Of a stretch of 64,000 nucleotides of DNA, positions 59,496-64,000 are shown piece by piece (position 1 is the first letter of the stretch; each line of letters begins with the position of its first letter). The translations under genes were made by a program, and so were the position numbers. Origin of the DNA: Muribaculaceae bacterium. Its GTDB lineage: Bacteria > Bacteroidota > Bacteroidia > Bacteroidales > Muribaculaceae. The notes below the pieces were generated by a model. The model did no database searches. It saw nothing but the letters and a program-made list of their open reading frames with translations, and was not told where the DNA came from. The stretch covers positions 1 to 64,000 of the forward strand of contig JAIDTL010000129.1 in the NCBI GenBank assembly GCA_029060725.1. The letters are read 5' to 3'.

Positions 59496-60074
59496 TTATC
59501 CCATCTGCTTAAGCCATTCCTTGGCAGTAAGCTCCAGCTCTTCATACCATCTCTCACCAAACCTCCTGATGAGAGGCTCCTTCAAAAACTCATACACCCT
59601 TACACCATTCTTTCTCCCCAATATCTCTGCACATTTGCAAATCTTCCAGCGATGATAGTTGACAGCCGTCATCCCACCATAATCCTTAAGCCGGATAGGG
59701 TAGAGGCTACAGCTTATCGGCTTGAAAAATTCGGAGTGTCCTTCTCTCCTTAATTTCTCAAGAACACAGAGGCATTTCCCACCGGGAGCATAGCAAGTAA
59801 AAATACAGTCCTTCCCATTGACGATGCTCGTCACCAAATCTCCCTCTTCATCCACATACGAAGCCCCCTGCTCTCGAGCTACTTCCTGAGCTGCCGGAGA
59901 AAGATAAGGCATCACTTCCGGCAAAAGCTTATCAAGCTTCTCTTTTTCTTCGGGCAATAACGGCGCTCCGGCATCTCCTTCGATGCAGCATTCTCCCAAA
60001 CACATGTCGAGGTCGCACTCGAAATATTTCTCAACTACGTCAAGCGACACCAACGTATCATTTATCTGAATCAT
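59496..60074 (-). CDS. DUF3109 family protein
   Basis: Cys-rich CDLDMCLGECCIEGDAGAPL, CIFTCYAPGGKCLCVLE, SCSLYPIRL. Confidence 0.85.
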   Translation of the reverse strand: MIQINDTLVSLDVVEKYFECDLDMCLGECCIEGDAGAPLLPEEKEKLDKLLPEVMPYLSPAAQEVAREQGASYVDEEGDLVTSIVNGKDCIFTCYAPGGKCLCVLEKLRREGHSEFFKPISCSLYPIRLKDYGGMTAVNYHRWKICKCAEILGRKNGVRVYEFLKEPLIRRFGERWYEELELTAKEWLKQMG

Positions 60075-60100
60075 TAGCTATTTAATTAGGAATGCATTTA

Positions 60101-61360
60101 TTATTTTGTGTATAGTATCTGATCTCCGATGAGTCGGTCATATCTCGCTCCGATCGGACGATACCATACTTGAACCCGATATTCATTTCTCGTCTCATAC
60201 TTATTCCCCTCTATAAGGCTCGGATCTGCCTGACGGTTTCCCCTTCTCGGCACAGCTACATATCGGTAGTTGTAGCTTCCCTGCTTAAGTGGCATTTCAA
60301 GCATATAAGATCCTTGATTATAGTCGTAATGCATGCGGTTGGAATCATTATGATTGAATCCGGTGAATTCTCCTTCTACATACACGTCTGCATCCACAGC
60401 CTCCGGCGTATCGAGAATAAAATGCACGGTTACATAGTCCGCTCCAAGGTCTGAATCAGTAGAATTATACTCCCTTATCAGAAATCGTCCCTGTTGGGTC
60501 TGATCGTAGCTGTATTGCTTAGATGCTCTTTCCGTATCGGGTGTCAACCATGCGTGGTAGTTTTTGCTTAGGAAACGCATTGAGTCTACGTGCATGTCGT
60601 TGTAGTTAGTGCGGATTGTCTCAAATCTTCGGAATTCATTCCCTGCCTTGAATATCAAATCCGGCTGATGCGAATAGATGATATCTTTTCCTTCTACTCT
60701 TGATGGAGTTCGGAGGGTAGTGGTGGTATAAGGAGCGTTGTTTTGAGTAATGTCGACCCTTATCATTGAATAAGGGTCGTCTATGTTGACATCCGAAGGT
60801 CTTACCTTAAGCTCCAACTGCTGCCATTCCGTATTGAGACCACGGTCCGTCTGTGTGGTCACTCCTCCAAAGATATCGGCAGAATGCTCAGAGACCGAAA
60901 ACCTAACCTCTCCTAAAGTTTCTTCCGGATCATCACGCTCGAAAATCTGGAGTATATAATTTCCTGATAGGAGAGGATTCATATTCTCGTTTGGAATCTC
61001 AATCCTATAATTCACAAAGTGCACAAAAGTGTTGGAAGAGAAAGCCCAGTCTTCGATATCTGCGATATTGAATCCATCAAGATATTCCGATTCCAATAGT
61101 CCCGATGGTTTCCAGTCCGGACCGCAATGTATCAGCCTGTATTGCAGATCGCTATAGTCATCGCTCCATTCATCAAAGGTAATGATAAGGCGTTCGTCAC
61201 TATCAAGCCGTATTGAAGGAGCAGCCATAAAATCCCCATCTTTTGTTATTTTCATCGTCCGGAATCTCTCTGCAAAAGCAGAGAAACTGAGAATTGATGC
61301 AAATATCAAAACTATGCTGAGGGCGTATGTCTTAAAAGATTGCTTATAATACCTGATCAT
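60101..61360 (-). CDS. DUF5103 (type IX secretion plug-like) protein
   Basis: DLQYRLIHCGPDWKPSGLLESEYLDGFN; signal peptide. Confidence 0.82.
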   Translation of the reverse strand: MIRYYKQSFKTYALSIVLIFASILSFSAFAERFRTMKITKDGDFMAAPSIRLDSDERLIITFDEWSDDYSDLQYRLIHCGPDWKPSGLLESEYLDGFNIADIEDWAFSSNTFVHFVNYRIEIPNENMNPLLSGNYILQIFERDDPEETLGEVRFSVSEHSADIFGGVTTQTDRGLNTEWQQLELKVRPSDVNIDDPYSMIRVDITQNNAPYTTTTLRTPSRVEGKDIIYSHQPDLIFKAGNEFRRFETIRTNYNDMHVDSMRFLSKNYHAWLTPDTERASKQYSYDQTQQGRFLIREYNSTDSDLGADYVTVHFILDTPEAVDADVYVEGEFTGFNHNDSNRMHYDYNQGSYMLEMPLKQGSYNYRYVAVPRRGNRQADPSLIEGNKYETRNEYRVQVWYRPIGARYDRLIGDQILYTK

Positions 61361-63915
61361 TAGTAGTTAATATCTAATAACTTCGTGCGATCGGACGCAC
61401 CTCCTACTTCTACTTCATACACTCCCGGCAAAGCCTCCATCTCTCCCGACTGGGGATTATAGAAAGCAAAAGCCTCCGGTCCAAGCTCAAAGTTGACATC
61501 TTTGGCTTCCCCTTTCTTAAGGTGTATTCGCTTGAAAGCACGGAGCGTCTTATTAAGCGACTTGTCGGCTTTATTCTTAATATACACCTGCACCACTTCA
61601 TCTCCATCCATATCTCCACTGTTCTTTACATTCACACTGAGTTGGACGGGGCGACCCTTTCCTCCGGCGACCGTAGGTTCTGAATAGTCAAACGTAGTGT
61701 AGCTCAGTCCATGGCCAAATGCATATAGTGGTTTCTCAGTCATATATCTGTAAGTGCGGCCTTCCATATCGTAGTCTTCGAAATCGGGAAGCTGAGAATC
61801 ATTCTTGTAGAATGTCACAGGCAGGCGCCCGGCAGGATTGTTAATTCCGAACAGGGTCTCTGCTACAGCTTGACCCCCTGCTTCACCCGGATACCAAGCC
61901 TGAATTATAGCATCGCAAAGCTCATCTTCTGCTGCCAGCCCCATTGCACTTCCCGAGCAGTTGACGAAAACAATTTTCTTTCCCTGCTCCTTGAGCTGCT
62001 TGATCAATTCTCTTTGCACCGTTGGCAATTCAATAGTAGTCCTGTCGCCTCCACGGAAACCTTCTACGGTGACCGGCATCTCTTCTCCTTCAAGAGCTGC
62101 AGAGATTCCTCCTACAAATACTACGACATCGGCATCTCCGCAGTCTGTATCATATTCGATGCTTCGTCCTATATCAAATTTCAGTACTGCAATCCCCGGT
62201 CGGTCTTTTACCCAGTCAATCTCAATATCGTATGTCTTCCCCTTTTCTGCCTGTATTGCCCATGCATAGTCATTTGTAGGGTTCGACCCGTAAGATTTTG
62301 CTACCTGTTTCCCATCTATTTTCAATGCCTTAAGTCCTCTTGATGCGGTCATGTTGATGATGTATTCTCCGCTTTCTTCCGGTGTGAATTGAGTCTTGAA
62401 AGTGGCAGAGAAATCCTCAAGGTTTACTCCGGGAGCAAATACGGTGGCCCCGCCAGTGTTTTTGTTGATTGGGAAATTGATTATCTCTTTGGCTACCGGT
62501 TCTCCTTCTTTAGTCTTGTTGTTCCAGTATGTGGCTGAGATACCCTTTTGTCCGTTGATTGAAAGCATGTCGAAGGTGGATACGGTGTTGTTGTTCTTCA
62601 CATGGTCGCATCCCTTCAGATACTTTGCATTCGGCGCAATATTGCGGATTCCTTCAAGTATACTTGTAGTGCGCGTCGGAAAACCATTATAGTTGCCCCA
62701 TTGCATCACGGTGTCAGCTGCATTCGGTCCCATCACCATCACTTTCGCATCTATCTTCAAAGGCAGAATACCATTGTTTTTAAGCAGTGTCATTGATTCC
62801 CGAGCCGCTTCAAGCACCAATTCCTTGTGTGCCGGATTGCAGATGTCTGCCTGCCCAAGACCATCCCATTCAGTGTTTTCTCCAAAAAGTTCTCCAAGGC
62901 TTAGACGGGCTTCGATAAGGCGAAGAAGGCTTTTATCAATAGTCTCTTCCGAGATGAGCCCTTTGTCGTAAGCCTCACGCAGACCCATGAATGATGATCC
63001 GCACTCTAAGTCGGTGCCGGAAATGACGGCATCTGCACTTGCTTCTACATCCGATGGGTGAGTGGCATGTGCATTGGGCCGGTAAAAGTCGCGGATAGCC
63101 CAGCAGTCGGACACTACGATCTTGTCATATCCCCACTTGTTGCGCAGAATGTCGTGTAGAAGGCGCTTGTTGCTGCAGCAAGGTTCTCCTTCCACGCGAT
63201 TGTAGGCGCACATCACTTGCCCTACGTTTGCATCCACCAATGTCTTGAACGCCGGAAGATACGTTTCCCACAAGTCGCGAGGATCGATGTCGCGGGCATC
63301 AAAAGAGTGGCGGTTCCATTCCGGACCGCTGTGCACTGCATAATGCTTTGCGCAGGCTATAGTCTTGATATGCTTGGAGTCTGCCGGTCCTTGAAGTCCC
63401 TCTACGGCTGCCTTTCCGAGTTGCGACGACAGGTAGGGGTCTTCACCGTACGTTTCCTGTCCGCGTCCCCATCTCGGATCTCTGAAAATATTGACGTTGG
63501 GGGTCCAGAATGTCAGTCCCTTATATCTCGTTACATCTTCATCACCAAGAGTATTGAATTTAGCTCTTGCCTCGTCGCTGATGCAGCTGAATACATCATA
63601 GATCAGACTGTCGTCAAACGTTGCAGCCATGCCGATGGCTTGAGGAAAGACCGTGGCAAATCCGGCGCGTCCTACTCCATGAAGAGCCTCATTCCACCAA
63701 TTATATTTCTTGATGCCAAGTCTTTCAATTGCCGGACTGTCATCCATCATCAGGGATATCTTTTCATCGAGAGTGAGCTCGTTTAGCACTAAAGCTGCCC
63801 TTTCCTTATTTGATAGGTTTACATCTTTATAACTTTTGCCTGCAGCTTCCATCAGGCTTCCTGCTAATGCGATCCCAATAGCTAATGCAGATGCAAGAAT
63901 TTTATTTCGTTTCAT
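61360..63915 (-). CDS. glycoside hydrolase family 3 (beta-xylosidase/glucosidase type) with PA14-like insert
   Basis: NWWNEALHGVGRAGFATVFPQAIGMAATFD, KIVVSDCWAIRDFY; signal peptide from ATG 63915. Confidence 0.9.
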   Translation of the reverse strand: MKRNKILASALAIGIALAGSLMEAAGKSYKDVNLSNKERAALVLNELTLDEKISLMMDDSPAIERLGIKKYNWWNEALHGVGRAGFATVFPQAIGMAATFDDSLIYDVFSCISDEARAKFNTLGDEDVTRYKGLTFWTPNVNIFRDPRWGRGQETYGEDPYLSSQLGKAAVEGLQGPADSKHIKTIACAKHYAVHSGPEWNRHSFDARDIDPRDLWETYLPAFKTLVDANVGQVMCAYNRVEGEPCCSNKRLLHDILRNKWGYDKIVVSDCWAIRDFYRPNAHATHPSDVEASADAVISGTDLECGSSFMGLREAYDKGLISEETIDKSLLRLIEARLSLGELFGENTEWDGLGQADICNPAHKELVLEAARESMTLLKNNGILPLKIDAKVMVMGPNAADTVMQWGNYNGFPTRTTSILEGIRNIAPNAKYLKGCDHVKNNNTVSTFDMLSINGQKGISATYWNNKTKEGEPVAKEIINFPINKNTGGATVFAPGVNLEDFSATFKTQFTPEESGEYIINMTASRGLKALKIDGKQVAKSYGSNPTNDYAWAIQAEKGKTYDIEIDWVKDRPGIAVLKFDIGRSIEYDTDCGDADVVVFVGGISAALEGEEMPVTVEGFRGGDRTTIELPTVQRELIKQLKEQGKKIVFVNCSGSAMGLAAEDELCDAIIQAWYPGEAGGQAVAETLFGINNPAGRLPVTFYKNDSQLPDFEDYDMEGRTYRYMTEKPLYAFGHGLSYTTFDYSEPTVAGGKGRPVQLSVNVKNSGDMDGDEVVQVYIKNKADKSLNKTLRAFKRIHLKKGEAKDVNFELGPEAFAFYNPQSGEMEALPGVYEVEVGGASDRTKLLDINY

Positions 63916-64000
63916 AGAAGTTGGTTTTTTTTGTATCATCTTGTCGATGAAATAAGAATCAAATAAAAAACGCCGACACAAGACTTGCAGTCTTGTCCGG

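Noticed and set aside
63967-64000. CAAGACTTGCAGTCTTG palindrome at window end
   Set aside because: Possibly another dispersed palindrome but truncated by the window edge; cannot be classified

Overview
Bacteroidales-type chromosome segment (TTTG / TAnnTTTG promoters, spc/alpha ribosomal operon, UpxY-type NusG paralog, DUF5103 protein), read by eye without database searches. It has four parts. (1) 1-8.8 kb: end of the spc operon plus the alpha operon (rpsN' to rplQ, with secY, map, infA, rpoA). (2) 9-17.9 kb: cardiolipin synthase, a very large exported pectinesterase-like protein, an SF1 helicase and an Rpn-type nuclease/transposase. (3) 18.0-41.0 kb: a visibly AT-rich, entirely + strand accessory island. 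It starts with a tyrosine recombinase and a ~160 bp segment bounded by near-identical palindromic repeats, followed by a UpxY-like antiterminator. Next come an M42 peptidase and a candidate CXXX-repeat RiPP cluster (Cys-rich peptide, radical SAM/SPASM, GNAT). After these is a module whose order resembles actinobacterial fhaA-pstP-rodA-pbpA-pknB (FHA protein, PP2C, SEDS::PBP fusion, Ser/Thr kinase with a Big_2-like exodomain). Four exported proteins, a second FHA protein, a short BrxL-like AAA+ protein, a lipoprotein, a KptA/Tpt1-like RNA 2'-phosphotransferase and an MraY close the island. (4) 41.2-64 kb: typA, a minus-strand exported transglutaminase/DUF4384/caspase/OmpA-like cluster, pullulanase, rsgA, rplS, folP-cdaA, DUF3109, DUF5103 and GH3. 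A dispersed three-palindrome repeat occurs four times. The strongest candidate for an undescribed system is the island at 18-41 kb: a possibly phase-variable, UpxY-driven, kinase/phosphatase/FHA-controlled peptidoglycan synthesis module with BrxL-like and KptA-like partners.
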